DNA from: CAUZIR01 sp034421295
GTDB lineage: Bacteria; Chloroflexota; Dehalococcoidia; Lucifugimonadales; UBA2962
NCBI GenBank assembly: GCA_034421295.1
Contig: DAOUKM010000012.1
Coordinates: 62,001-126,000, forward strand
Direction: 5' to 3'
Length of the DNA stretch: 64,000 nucleotides
Within the stretch, counting starts at the first letter, position 1, and every line of letters begins with the position of its first letter. The notes beneath the pieces were generated by a model. The model was not told the DNA's origin. It worked only from the letters and a program-made list of their open reading frames with translations, and did no database searches. Position numbers and translations under genes: made by a program. Shown piece after piece: positions 16,493 to 24,957 of the stretch.

Positions 16493-16777
16493 CTACCTTA
16501 TCGAGCTGGTCCTGTCGGACTTTGCCACGTGGCCCCTGAAGGTCCTGGTCGGTGCGAACTCGCCCAGGCGGTGGCCCACCATGTTCTCGGTGATATAGAT
16601 AGGCACGTGGCGCCGACCGTCATGCACGGCGATCGTCAGCCCGATCATGTCGGGCATGATCATCGAGGCCCGCGACCATGTCTTGATCACGGTCTTTTCC
16701 GACATCCGGCGAGCCCTCTCGACCTTCCTTGCCAGCTTGGGGTCCACGAACGGCCCCTTCTTTATGGACCTAGACAT
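16493..16777 (-). CDS. rpsS: 30S ribosomal protein S19
   Basis: The 94-residue product starts MSRSIKKGPFVDPKLARKVE and contains SMIMPDMIGLTIAVHDGRRH and GHRLGEFAPTRTFRGH. It is a head protein that pairs with S13. It starts three bases after rplB ends. Confidence 0.98.
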   Translation of the reverse strand: MSRSIKKGPFVDPKLARKVERARRMSEKTVIKTWSRASMIMPDMIGLTIAVHDGRRHVPIYITENMVGHRLGEFAPTRTFRGHVAKSDRTSSIR

Positions 16778-16780
16778 CGG

Positions 16781-17611
16781 TTACCTCTTGCCTCGCCTTC
16801 GGACGATGTCCTTGTTCGTCGACTTGTTGCGCCGGGTGCGGTAGCCGAGCGCGGGCTTGCCCCAGGGGGTCTTGGGTCCGGGCATCCCGATCGGGGACTT
16901 GCCCTCGCCACCGCCGTGGGGATGGTCCCTGGGGGACATGACCACGCCGCGCACCTGGGGACGCCAGCCCTGGTTGCGCCTCCGGCCCGCCTTGCCGTGC
17001 TTTACGTTCTTGTTGTCGACGGCGCTGAGCTGGCCCACCGTGGCCATGCACTCGCTGGAGACCTGCCTGACCTCGCCCGAGGGGAGCCGGAGCAGCGTGT
17101 GGCCCTCCTCCTTTGCGAGCACCTGCGCAGAGCCGCCCGCGCTGCGGACCATCTGCCCGCCGCGCCCGATCTTCATCTCGATGTTGTGCACCGCGGTGCC
17201 CGTCGGTATCGCCCGCAGGGGCAGGGCGTTGCCGGGACGCACCGGGGCCTCCTCGCCGGCCATCACCGGGTCGCCCACCCTGAGCCCCTGCGGGGCCAGG
17301 ATGTAGCGCCAGTCGCCGTCGCGGTACTTGATGAGCGCTATCCGCGCCGAGCGGTTCGGGTCGTACTCGATGGTCGCTACCTCACCCGGCACGCCGTGCT
17401 TGTTCCTCTTGAAGTCGATCTCACGGTAACGGCGCTTGTGGCCGCCCCCGCGGTGCCGGACGGATATCCTGCCGCGCCCGTCGCGGCCCGCCCGCCGCTT
17501 CATGCCCTTGGTCAGCGACTTTTTGGGCTTTCGCGTGGTTATGTCGTCGTTCGTCTGGAACACGACGCCGCGCTGGCCTGGTGTGTTGGGCTTAAGTGGT
17601 CTTAACGGCAT
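16781..17611 (-). CDS. rplB: 50S ribosomal protein L2
   Basis: L2 is a core protein beside the peptidyl-transferase centre. The 276-residue product contains KRRAGRDGRGRISVRHRGGG, LPLRAIPTGTAVHNIEMKIG and the signature block GVVMSPRDHPHGGGEGKSP with its conserved histidine. Length is normal. It begins two bases after rplW. Confidence 0.98.
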   Translation of the reverse strand: MPLRPLKPNTPGQRGVVFQTNDDITTRKPKKSLTKGMKRRAGRDGRGRISVRHRGGGHKRRYREIDFKRNKHGVPGEVATIEYDPNRSARIALIKYRDGDWRYILAPQGLRVGDPVMAGEEAPVRPGNALPLRAIPTGTAVHNIEMKIGRGGQMVRSAGGSAQVLAKEEGHTLLRLPSGEVRQVSSECMATVGQLSAVDNKNVKHGKAGRRRNQGWRPQVRGVVMSPRDHPHGGGEGKSPIGMPGPKTPWGKPALGYRTRRNKSTNKDIVRRRGKR

Positions 17612-17613
17612 TC

Positions 17614-17901
17614 CTACACGCCCTCGAAGATCGTTATCGACTCGCCCGGGGCGAGCGTTACTATGGCCTTCTTCCAGTTCTTGCCGACGCTCATCCGCGG
17701 GCCGAAGCGCTTTCGCTTGCCCTTTACCACCATCGTGTTGACGCCGACCACCTTTACGTCAAAGGCCTCTTGCACCACCTGCTTTATCTGCAGCTTGGTC
17801 GCCGAAGGGTCCACCTCGAACACGTAGCGCCCCGTCTCGGTAAGACCGGTGCTCTTCTCCGTTACGACGGGCCTTTTGAGCACGCGCGATACGTCCACCA
17901 T
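17614..17901 (-). CDS. rplW: 50S ribosomal protein L23
   Basis: The 95-residue protein has RVLKRPVVTEKSTGLTETGR and YVFEVDPSATKLQIKQVVQE, then VKGKRKRFGPRMSVGKNWKK. L23 sits at the tunnel exit and docks trigger factor and SRP. It lies between rplD and rplB. Confidence 0.97.
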   Translation of the reverse strand: MVDVSRVLKRPVVTEKSTGLTETGRYVFEVDPSATKLQIKQVVQEAFDVKVVGVNTMVVKGKRKRFGPRMSVGKNWKKAIVTLAPGESITIFEGV

Positions 17902-17904
17902 CGC

Positions 17905-18591
17905 CTAACCCTCGTACTCCGGATCGTCGGCATCGTCGAGATCGCGCCCCGAGCGAACGAACGGCCCGCCCCAGATGCGCTCGGCCTGCCTGACGGCCCC
18001 GAGGGTCATGACCACCCTGCCGTGCCTGAGCAGGTCGACGGCGTTCAGCTGGAACGCCGGCATCATCTTCAGCCTAGGAACGTTCCGCGCGCAGCGAAGG
18101 ACCGATGGGTCCGTCCCGTCGCCGACGACCAAAACGGAGCCGGAGCCGGAGACCCCGAGGGCCTCCATCATCGCCACAAAGTGCTTGGTCTTCGGCTCGG
18201 GCAGCCGCAGCCTGTCGACGACCACGAGCTCGCCCTCCCTGGCCTTGGCCGAGAGCGACGCCTTGAGCGCGGCCCGGCGCATGCGCTTCGGGGTGCGCTG
18301 CGTATAGCTCCTGGGACTGGGGCCGAAGATCACGCCCCCGCCGCGCCATATGGGCGACCTGTTGGAGCCGGCGCGGGCCCTTCCCGTGCCCTTCTGGCGC
18401 CAGGGCTTGCGCCCGCCGCCTGAGACCTGCGCACGCGTCTTGGTGCCGACGGTCCCCTGCCGCGCGTTCGCCTGCTGGCCGACGACCACCTGGTGAACGA
18501 GCGCCGGGTTCGGGCGCGCGTCGAACAGGTCGTCGAGCACGTCTATGTGTCCCAGCGACTTACCCTGGGCGTCGTGCAGCCTGAGCTTCAA
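17905..18591 (-). CDS. rplD: 50S ribosomal protein L4
   Basis: The 228-residue protein has the exit-tunnel loop region TRAQVSGGGRKPWRQKGTGR and later FGPSPRSYTQRTPKRMRRAA. Its start overlaps the rplC stop by four bases. The C-terminus carries a short Asp/Glu tail (DLDDADDPEYEG). In Escherichia coli L4 represses the S10 operon; no leader element for that was recognised here. Confidence 0.97.
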   Translation of the reverse strand: MKLRLHDAQGKSLGHIDVLDDLFDARPNPALVHQVVVGQQANARQGTVGTKTRAQVSGGGRKPWRQKGTGRARAGSNRSPIWRGGGVIFGPSPRSYTQRTPKRMRRAALKASLSAKAREGELVVVDRLRLPEPKTKHFVAMMEALGVSGSGSVLVVGDGTDPSVLRCARNVPRLKMMPAFQLNAVDLLRHGRVVMTLGAVRQAERIWGGPFVRSGRDLDDADDPEYEG

Positions 18592-19238
18592 GCCCGGCCT
18601 CCCTTTATCGAACTCCGGATGTACAGCAGCGAGTTGCCCGCCCCGGGCACCGCGCCCTTGAGGAACAGGAGGTTGCGCGCAGGGTCGGTCGAGACCACCT
18701 CGAGGTTCTGAACGGTGATCCTGGCCGCCCCGTAGTGGCCCGCCATGCGAAGGCCCTTCAGCACCTTGCCGGGTGTGGTTCCCGCCCCGATCGAGCCGGG
18801 CGCGCGGTGCCGGTCCGACTGCCCGTGCGTCTTGGGCCCGCCGTGAAAGCCGTGCCGCTTTATGCCCCCGGCAAACCCGCGTCCCTTCGAGACGCCGGTG
18901 GCGTCCACGCGGTCACCCTCATCGAAGGCGCTGACGTCGAGCGTGGCCCCCACCTCGACCCCGCTGAGGTCAAAGCCCGGGCCCCGGTCGGCGCGCACCT
19001 CCCTGAGGTGGCGAAAGCTCCCGCCGGCGCGCTTCTGGTGGCCGGCCAGCGGCCTTGTGGCACGCCTGGCCTCCTCGAAGCCGATCTGTATCGCCTCGTA
19101 TCCGTCGGTCTCTGCGGTCTTTACCTGCGTGACGGTGCAGGGGCCGGCGAGGACGGCCGTAACGCAGTCGATCCCACCGTCCTCGCGCACCATCTCCGTG
19201 GTGCCTATCTTCTTCCCGAGTATCGCCTTTACCGCCAT
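18588..19238 (-). CDS. rplC: 50S ribosomal protein L3
   Basis: The 216-residue product starts MAVKAILGKKIGTTEMVRED and includes GVSKGRGFAGGIKRHGFHGG, then GSIGAGTTPGKVLKGLRMAG, which are diagnostic of L3. It is an early-assembly protein. It starts 16 bases after rpsJ. Confidence 0.98.
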   Translation of the reverse strand: MAVKAILGKKIGTTEMVREDGGIDCVTAVLAGPCTVTQVKTAETDGYEAIQIGFEEARRATRPLAGHQKRAGGSFRHLREVRADRGPGFDLSGVEVGATLDVSAFDEGDRVDATGVSKGRGFAGGIKRHGFHGGPKTHGQSDRHRAPGSIGAGTTPGKVLKGLRMAGHYGAARITVQNLEVVSTDPARNLLFLKGAVPGAGNSLLYIRSSIKGGRA

Positions 19239-19254
19239 CTGCCGCGTTCCGAAT

Positions 19255-19566
19255 CTAGAGCTTTATGGATATGTCCACGCCGGCGGGGACGTTCAGGCTG
19301 GTAAGGGAGTCGATGGTCTTTGAGGTGGGCTCGAGGATGTCGATCAGGCGGTTGTGGGTGCGCAGCTCGAAGTGCTCTCGGGAGTCCTTGAACACGTGCG
19401 GGGAGCGGATGACGCAAAAGCGCTTGATCGACGTCGGCAGGGGGACCGGCCCCGCAACCTGCGCCCCGGTACGCTCGGCGGCCTCCACGATCTGGCCCGC
19501 CGACATGTCCAGGATCCTGTGATCGAACGCCTTGAGGATGATCCTTATCTTCTGCTTTGTGACCAT
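19255..19566 (-). CDS. rpsJ: 30S ribosomal protein S10
   Basis: The 103-residue protein has IRIILKAFDHRILDMSAGQI, GPVPLPTSIKRFCVIRSPHV and FELRTHNRLIDILEPTSKTI. It belongs to the 30S head and, in other bacteria, to NusB-NusE antitermination. It directly follows fusA; the tuf gene often found between them is missing here. Confidence 0.98.
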   Translation of the reverse strand: MVTKQKIRIILKAFDHRILDMSAGQIVEAAERTGAQVAGPVPLPTSIKRFCVIRSPHVFKDSREHFELRTHNRLIDILEPTSKTIDSLTSLNVPAGVDISIKL

Positions 19567-19569
19567 TGC

Positions 19570-21681
19570 CTAGCCCGCCTTGGCCGCTGTCGCCACCGAC
19601 TGGGGCGCCTGCTCGAAGCGGTCGAACTCTATCGAAAAGCCCGCCCGTCCCTGGGTCAGAGAGCGCAGCGTGTTCGCGTATCCGAAGCTCTCGGCCAGCG
19701 GGATCGACGCCTGGACGACCTGGGTGTCGTCCACCGCCTCGATGTTCGTTACGTGGGCGCGCCGCCTCCCAAGGTCGCCGATCACCTCGCCCAGGTACTC
19801 GCCGGGGAGCGTCACCTCAAGGCGCATCACCGGCTCCAGCAGGTATGGCCTGGCGCGCCTCAGCGCGTCCTTCATGGCCATCGAGCCCGCGATCTTAAAG
19901 GCCATCTCCGACGAGTCCACCTCGTGGAAGGAGCCGTCGACGAGCTTTGCCTTTACGTCGATCACCGGGTAGCCGGCAATGGGCCCGGCGCTCAGCGCCT
20001 CCTGGATGCCCTGCCTGACGGCCGGAATGAACTGCTTGGGTATGTTGCCGCCCCTTATCTCCTCTGAGAAGGCGAACCCCTCGCCGGCCTCAAGCGGCTC
20101 GATCTCGATCTTGGCGTGGCCGTACTGGCCGTGCCCGCCGCTCTGGCGGACGAAACGGCCCTCGCCGCGCGCGGGCGTCCCGATCGCCTCCCTGAAGGCG
20201 ACCTTGGGCTGTCCGACGTTGCCCTCCACCCTGAACTCGCGCCGCATCCTGTCGACGATGATGTCCAGGTGGAGCTCTCCCATCCCGGAGACTATCGTCT
20301 GGCCCACCTCGCTGTCGTAGTTGACCTGGAGGGTGGGATCCTCGTCCGAGAGCTTTGTCAGCGCCTCTGAGAGCTTGTCCTGGTCCGCCCTCGTCCTGGG
20401 CTCTATGGCGACCGATACCACGGGCTCGGGGAACGTTATCGCCTCCAGCACCACCGGCGAGGACTGCTCGCTGAGCGTGTCCCCGGTGGAGGTCTTCCTC
20501 AGGCCGACCGCGGCGGCGATGTCGCCGGCCGAGACGAACTCGACGTCCTCCTTGTGGTTGGCGTGCATCCTCACGACCCGCCCGAGCCTCTCGCGCTCCC
20601 CGGTGGTCGAGTTAAAGACCATCGACCCTGAGCCGATGGTGCCCGAGTAGACCCTGAAGTAGACCAGCCGGCCGATGAACTCGTCTGTAACGGCCTTAAA
20701 AGCCAGCGCCGAGAACGGCTGGTCCGCGTCGGCCTCCCGCATCACCGTCTCGCCGGTGCGAACGTCCCGGCCCTCGATCGCCGGGACGTCGAGGGGGGAG
20801 GGAAGGTATGAGCAGATCGCGTCTATGAGCGGCTGGATGGCCTTGGTCCTGAGCGCCGTTCCGCAGAGCACCGGGACGATCCTGTTGGCGATCGTCGCCC
20901 TGCGCAGCGCACCGACGAGCTCCCCGGGGGCGATCTCGTCGTCCTCCAGAAAGCGCATCAGCAGCTCGTCATCGGTCTCCGCGACCTTCTCCACGAGCCT
21001 TGCCCGGTAGTCCTCGACCACCTGGGCCATCTCGGCGGGGACGGGGCCCTCCGTGGGCACCTGCTCGCCCTCCTGCGGGTAGAAAAGGGCCCTTCGCCCG
21101 ATCAGGTCGACGACCCCGCGGAACTCTGACTCCGCTCCGATCGGGAGCTGGACCGCCACCGGATTTGCGCCCAGGCGCCTTACGATGCTGTCCATCACCC
21201 TCTGAAGGTCCGCCCCGACCTTGTCCATCTTGTTGATAAAGCAGATGCGCGGCACCTGGTAGCGGTCGGCCTGGCGCCAGACCGTCTCGGACTGGGGCTG
21301 GACGCCCGCCACCGCGTCGAGCACCACGACCCCGCCGTCAAGGATCCGCAGGCTGCGCTCCACCTCGGCGGTAAAGTCCACGTGGCCCGGGGTGTCGATG
21401 ACGTTTATGGTGTGGCCCTTCCAGTTGGCCGTGGTCGCAGCGGAGGTTATGGTGATGCCCCGCTCGCGCTCCTGCGCCATCCAGTCCATCGCCGTGGTGC
21501 CCTCGTCGACGCCTCCGATCTTGCGGATGCGTCCGGCGAAGTACAGCACGCGCTCTGTGACCGTGGTCTTGCCGGCATCGATATGGGCTATGAAGCCGAT
21601 ATTCCGCGTGCGGTCCAGCCGCGGGGCCCTAGGCGCGCGGGATGCCCTTGCCTGTCTTTTCTCGGTGGTCTTGGTCGTCAT
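19570..21681 (-). CDS. fusA: Elongation factor G
   Basis: EF-G is the GTPase that drives ribosomal translocation. The 703-residue product has the G motifs GFIAHIDAGKTTVTERVL (P-loop), DTPGHVDF and NKMD in the first 150 residues. Domain IV contains GGNIPKQFIPAVRQGIQEAL, and the C-terminal domain V has PVMRLEVTLPGEYLGEVIGD. Length is normal. It lies between rpsG and rpsJ in the str operon. Confidence 0.98.
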   Translation of the reverse strand: MTTKTTEKRQARASRAPRAPRLDRTRNIGFIAHIDAGKTTVTERVLYFAGRIRKIGGVDEGTTAMDWMAQERERGITITSAATTANWKGHTINVIDTPGHVDFTAEVERSLRILDGGVVVLDAVAGVQPQSETVWRQADRYQVPRICFINKMDKVGADLQRVMDSIVRRLGANPVAVQLPIGAESEFRGVVDLIGRRALFYPQEGEQVPTEGPVPAEMAQVVEDYRARLVEKVAETDDELLMRFLEDDEIAPGELVGALRRATIANRIVPVLCGTALRTKAIQPLIDAICSYLPSPLDVPAIEGRDVRTGETVMREADADQPFSALAFKAVTDEFIGRLVYFRVYSGTIGSGSMVFNSTTGERERLGRVVRMHANHKEDVEFVSAGDIAAAVGLRKTSTGDTLSEQSSPVVLEAITFPEPVVSVAIEPRTRADQDKLSEALTKLSDEDPTLQVNYDSEVGQTIVSGMGELHLDIIVDRMRREFRVEGNVGQPKVAFREAIGTPARGEGRFVRQSGGHGQYGHAKIEIEPLEAGEGFAFSEEIRGGNIPKQFIPAVRQGIQEALSAGPIAGYPVIDVKAKLVDGSFHEVDSSEMAFKIAGSMAMKDALRRARPYLLEPVMRLEVTLPGEYLGEVIGDLGRRRAHVTNIEAVDDTQVVQASIPLAESFGYANTLRSLTQGRAGFSIEFDRFEQAPQSVATAAKAG

Positions 21682-21729
21682 CGTATTTCGTCTTTAGGGT
21701 GGGGTATTAGGCTGGGGGGTTTCGGGGAC

Positions 21730-22200
21730 CTACCAGCGGTAGTGCGCGAAGGCCCTGTTGGCCTCGGCCATCCGGTGCAGGTCGTCCTTGCGCTTTACGG
21801 CGGCGCCCTCGCCGCGGGAGGCCTCGAGCAGCTCCTGTGCGAGCCGCTCGGCTATGGGCCGGCCGGACTTTGCCCGTGCCGAGCCTATGATCCAGCGCAT
21901 CGCCAGCGCCATGCGGCGGTCGGGCCGGACCTCTATCGGAACCTGGTAGGTCGCACCGCCTACCCGGCGGGACTTGACCTCCAGGGCGGGCACGGAGTTT
22001 CGGACGGCCATGTCGAACACGTCTATCCCCGGCCGCTTGGCACGGTCTGAGGCTATGTCGAGCGCCTGGTAGACGACGCGCTGGGCGGTCGACTTCTTGC
22101 CGCCGATCATCACGCGGTTGATGAACTTGGCGAGGTCCGTGCTCCCGAACCTGGGATCGGGACTTATGCGCCTTCTCTCCGCCCTGTGCCTTCTTGCCAT
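21730..22200 (-). CDS. rpsG: 30S ribosomal protein S7
   Basis: S7 initiates assembly of the 30S head. The 156-residue product starts ARRHRAERRRISPDPRFGST and includes LAKFINRVMIGGKKSTAQRV and GGATYQVPIEVRPDRRMALA. It ends NRAFAHYRW. It lies 12 bases after rpsL. Length is normal. Confidence 0.98.
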   Translation of the reverse strand: MARRHRAERRRISPDPRFGSTDLAKFINRVMIGGKKSTAQRVVYQALDIASDRAKRPGIDVFDMAVRNSVPALEVKSRRVGGATYQVPIEVRPDRRMALAMRWIIGSARAKSGRPIAERLAQELLEASRGEGAAVKRKDDLHRMAEANRAFAHYRW

Positions 22201-22212
22201 GTGGGTATCGCC

Positions 22213-22635
22213 CTATCCCAGAGCCCGGCTCTTCTTGCTGCCGTACTTGCTGCGGCCGCGCTTTCGGTCGTCCACGCCGGCGGTGTCGAGCGCCCCGCGG
22301 ATGATGTGGTAGCGCACGCCCGGAAGGTCCTTGACGCGCCCTCCCCGGAGGAGCACGACCGAGTGCTCCTGCAGGTTGTGGCCCTCGCCCGGGATGTAGG
22401 CCGTGACCTCCATGCCGTTGGTGAGCCTGACCCTGGCGACCTTGCGCAGGGCGGAGTTGGGCTTTTTGGGCGTCTGTGTCCTTACCTGCACGCAGACCCC
22501 GCGCTTTTGCGGAGAGCCCGAGTACCTTCGCCCTCTGTTCTTGAGGGTGTTGAACATGTAGCGCAGCGCGGGCGCCTTGTCCTTGCGGCGCTTGGACTTT
22601 CGACCCTTGCGGACCAATTGGTTTACGGTTGGCAT
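22213..22635 (-). CDS. rpsL: 30S ribosomal protein S12
   Basis: S12 controls decoding accuracy and is the classical streptomycin-resistance target. I chose ATG 22635, where MPTVNQLVRKGRKSKRRKDK begins; the open frame extends further upstream without family similarity. The 140-residue product has TPKKPNSALRKVARVRL and PGEGHNLQEHSVVLLRGGRV, both conserved. It is the first gene of the superoperon. Confidence 0.98.
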   Translation of the reverse strand: MPTVNQLVRKGRKSKRRKDKAPALRYMFNTLKNRGRRYSGSPQKRGVCVQVRTQTPKKPNSALRKVARVRLTNGMEVTAYIPGEGHNLQEHSVVLLRGGRVKDLPGVRYHIIRGALDTAGVDDRKRGRSKYGSKKSRALG

Positions 22636-22788
22636 GACTAGTCCGGCTATAGCTCCTTGCTGAGAACCTGATGCGGGCCCGCCCAGCCCGTAAATGTTGA
22701 GCCGCGTGGACACGGGATGAGGGGCCCTTTCACGTACCCTAGGCAGGGCACACCGATACCCCTCCGCCCACGTAGGCGACAAACAGGT

Positions 22789-22818
22789 ATGCTACTAGCT
22801 CACCGATGCGGCCGTCAA
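22789..22818 (-). promoter_or_regulatory. Candidate promoter of the ribosomal superoperon
   Basis: On the minus strand TTGACG (22818-22813) is followed after 18 bases by TAGCAT (22794-22789). These match the sigma70-type -35 and -10 boxes in 5 and 4 of 6 positions. Transcription would start near 22782, giving a leader of about 147 bases before rpsL. No gene lies between. Confidence 0.45.
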
Positions 22819-22877
22819 CCGGCGCAGGGGCCGTCGGCCCGCCGATCCCGACGCGCGCGCGTGGGCGGACGCTCTCG

Positions 22878-22906
22878 TTGACCGGCGGATGGCCCGGTGA
22901 TAGATT
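22878..22906 (+). promoter_or_regulatory. Candidate leaderless promoter of the DtxR-type gene
   Basis: TTGACC (22878-22883) and TAGATT (22901-22906) are separated by 17 bases. Seven bases further on lies ATG 22914. A start of transcription at the normal distance would fall on or next to the A of the ATG, and no Shine-Dalgarno sequence is visible. Confidence 0.45.
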
Positions 22907-22913
22907 CGACCCG

Positions 22914-23696
22914 ATGGCCACAGCATCCCCCAGAAGACGCCCGGGCAGGAGGGGCAAGAAGGCGCCCAGGGAAACCCGCCTGTCCATGGCGGCCGAGAAC
23001 TACCTGGTCTCGATATTCCAGCTGCACGAGCTGGGGATACGCGTAACGCCCACCAACCTCGCATCGCAGCTAAAGCGCCTGCCCGAGGGCGAGGGGCTGG
23101 GCACCTCACTCCCGTCGGTCGGCGGCATGATACGCCGGCTGGTCCGCGAGGGCCTGGTGGAGACCCCGCCCGACAGGGACATCGATCTGACCTCCACCGG
23201 CAGGGTGACGGCCGAGCACATCGTCAGGCGCCAGCGCCTTGCAAAGCGCATGGTCGTAGACCTCCTGGGCCTTGAGCCCTACAAGGCGCACGAGGAGGCG
23301 CACCGCCTCGAGCACGCCATCTCGGAAGAGCTCGCAGAGAAGATCGACGAGCGGCTCGGCAGGCCCACGACCTGCCCGTTCGGCCACCCCATACCCGGCA
23401 GCGGCTTCGTCCGCGACAGGCTCACCGTCCCCATCGAGAAGGTGGCTTCGGGGACCACGGTCACCATAGACCGCATCCCCGAGGAGGACCGCGAGCTACT
23501 GGAGTACTTCGTCCGCAGCGGGGTGATGCCCGGCGAGACGGCGGTCGTCACCGATGCCGCGCCCTACCGGGGGGTCGTCTCGATGAAGACCGAGGCCGCC
23601 GATGCGGTGGTCAGCTACGAGGTCGCCCAGCGCATCTGGGTAACGCCGGTCGGCGTACCGAAGGCCGGGCAGGTCGGGTCCGCTTCCGGCCGCTAG
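22914..23696 (+). CDS. DtxR/MntR-family metal-dependent transcriptional regulator
   Basis: The family binds Fe(II) or Mn(II) and represses metal uptake genes. From ATG 22914 the product has 260 residues. It has a basic N-terminus, a winged-helix domain starting SMAAENYLVSIFQLHELG, and the metal-binding/dimerisation helix EAHRLEHAISEELAEKI with the expected His/Glu ligands. CPFGHPIPGSG follows, then a C-terminal FeoA-like SH3 domain. Longer starts upstream are possible but add only low-complexity sequence. It overlaps actE by four bases at the convergent stops. It is a natural candidate to control the iron genes at 41-50 kb, although that is inferred. Confidence 0.92.
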   Translation: MATASPRRRPGRRGKKAPRETRLSMAAENYLVSIFQLHELGIRVTPTNLASQLKRLPEGEGLGTSLPSVGGMIRRLVREGLVETPPDRDIDLTSTGRVTAEHIVRRQRLAKRMVVDLLGLEPYKAHEEAHRLEHAISEELAEKIDERLGRPTTCPFGHPIPGSGFVRDRLTVPIEKVASGTTVTIDRIPEEDRELLEYFVRSGVMPGETAVVTDAAPYRGVVSMKTEAADAVVSYEVAQRIWVTPVGVPKAGQVGSASGR

Positions 23697-24364
23697 CGTT
23701 CCTGGCGTCCGAGGATGTAGGAGACCAGGTGCCAGCGCTCCTCCTCGGTAAGTAGGTTCCTGAAGGCGGGCATCACCGTGGGATTGGACTCGCCCACCAT
23801 CGCCAGCGTGAACGCCGTCCGGCTCCCGTAGGAGATCCACGCGAACAGCTCGCCCTCGGTGGCGTTCATCGCTATGTCGCCCATCATGTCCGCCGGGGCC
23901 GCGCCGCGGACCAGGTAGTCCTTCATCACGCTCTCGCCCGTAAGGCTCTGTCCGTGGCAGACCATGCAGTTGACCCGGTACAGCTCTGCGGCCTCGTCGG
24001 TGTCGTAGGAATCGGCGTAGGCGTCGGGCTGGATGAGCGCCGCGTACTCCTCGGCCGTGTATACGATCTCGATCCCGCTGACCGGGACGGAGCCCTCGGG
24101 GGGCAGGATCCTGGGCATCTCCTGGACCTTGAAGGCCGGCGAATAGTGCATCTCGGAGAACACGACCGTCGCGTGGCTGCCGGTCTCGGGGAAGGCCGGC
24201 AGCTTAAAGCGCGCAAAGCCGAGCACGCCGGTCTCGCCCGTGTTGTTGTTGTAGCAGCCCGCCGCCGCAAGGGCCAGGGCGACCAGTCCGGCGGCGGCAA
24301 GGGCCCGCAGCGCCCGCGGCGCAGCGCCCGTCGTATGGTTTCTAAGAAAGGGTGTAAGGGCCAT
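23693..24364 (-). CDS. actE: Alternative complex III, monoheme cytochrome c ActE
   Basis: The 223-residue lipoprotein has a signal peptide ending in AAAGC (lipobox). A single heme motif CMVCH lies at about 132-136, and late methionines (for example MPAFRNLLTEEERWHLVSYI) could supply the axial ligand. In alternative complex III the monoheme subunit hands quinol electrons onward towards an oxidase. It is the last gene of the operon, five bases after actD. Confidence 0.88.
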   Translation of the reverse strand: MALTPFLRNHTTGAAPRALRALAAAGLVALALAAAGCYNNNTGETGVLGFARFKLPAFPETGSHATVVFSEMHYSPAFKVQEMPRILPPEGSVPVSGIEIVYTAEEYAALIQPDAYADSYDTDEAAELYRVNCMVCHGQSLTGESVMKDYLVRGAAPADMMGDIAMNATEGELFAWISYGSRTAFTLAMVGESNPTVMPAFRNLLTEEERWHLVSYILGRQER

Positions 24365-24368
24365 GCGT

Positions 24369-24899
24369 CTAGTCGAAGTCGCTCTGCTCCCAGCCGCGCT
24401 TAACGTCCTCTGCGCCCGACTCCCTTAAGATCTCCTCCGCCCTGCCGACCCTGTCCTCGTCGGTCGTCACCGTAAGGCCGATGTAGCCCTCGGTGACCCG
24501 CGTGTCGTATGCGCCCATGAATACCCTGGGCAGCCGCGACTCGATGATTATCCCGATCACCGTGAAGATGATCGCGCCCAGCATGGTGCCCTCGTACATG
24601 ATGATCGCCATGGGCGGCACCGAGAGGATGGGCTTTCCGCCGGTCACCAGCGGGTAGGCGAGCTGGGTGCCCGAGGTCAGCACGAGCCCGATTATGAAGC
24701 CGCATGCCGCGCCTATCAGCGGGTAGCGGAACAGGCTGTGATGCGGCTCCTCCTCCCCGAACGCACCCTCCGGGTAGGGGGTGCCGGTGAGTATCTCGTA
24801 CTCGTCGCGCTCGAACCCTCCGGCGCGCACCGCGTCGAGCGCGTCGGCGGCCTCGTCGACCCCCTTGAACAGTCCTATGACGCTTTTCCTGGCCATCAT
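24369..24899 (-). CDS. actD: Alternative complex III, DUF3341 subunit ActD
   Basis: The 176-residue product starts with a ferredoxin-like soluble region (SVIGLFKGVDEAADALDAVR), has two membrane helices (LIGAACGFIIGLVLTSGTQL and MLGAIIFTVIGIIIESRL), and ends in a soluble tail. This is the DUF3341 architecture of ActD, a structural subunit of the quinol-oxidising membrane complex. It lies between actC and actE. Confidence 0.9.
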   Translation of the reverse strand: MMARKSVIGLFKGVDEAADALDAVRAGGFERDEYEILTGTPYPEGAFGEEEPHHSLFRYPLIGAACGFIIGLVLTSGTQLAYPLVTGGKPILSVPPMAIIMYEGTMLGAIIFTVIGIIIESRLPRVFMGAYDTRVTEGYIGLTVTTDEDRVGRAEEILRESGAEDVKRGWEQSDFD

Positions 24900-24957
24900 G
24901 GCGACACCTCGCCCATCTTTGTCACTCCGTTAACCCGGCCGGCTCTCCTGCCCGCCG

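Noticed and set aside
22636..22785. A ribosomal-protein leader riboregulator before rpsL
   Set aside because: The leader of about 150 bases could hold one, but I could not recognise a conserved secondary structure.
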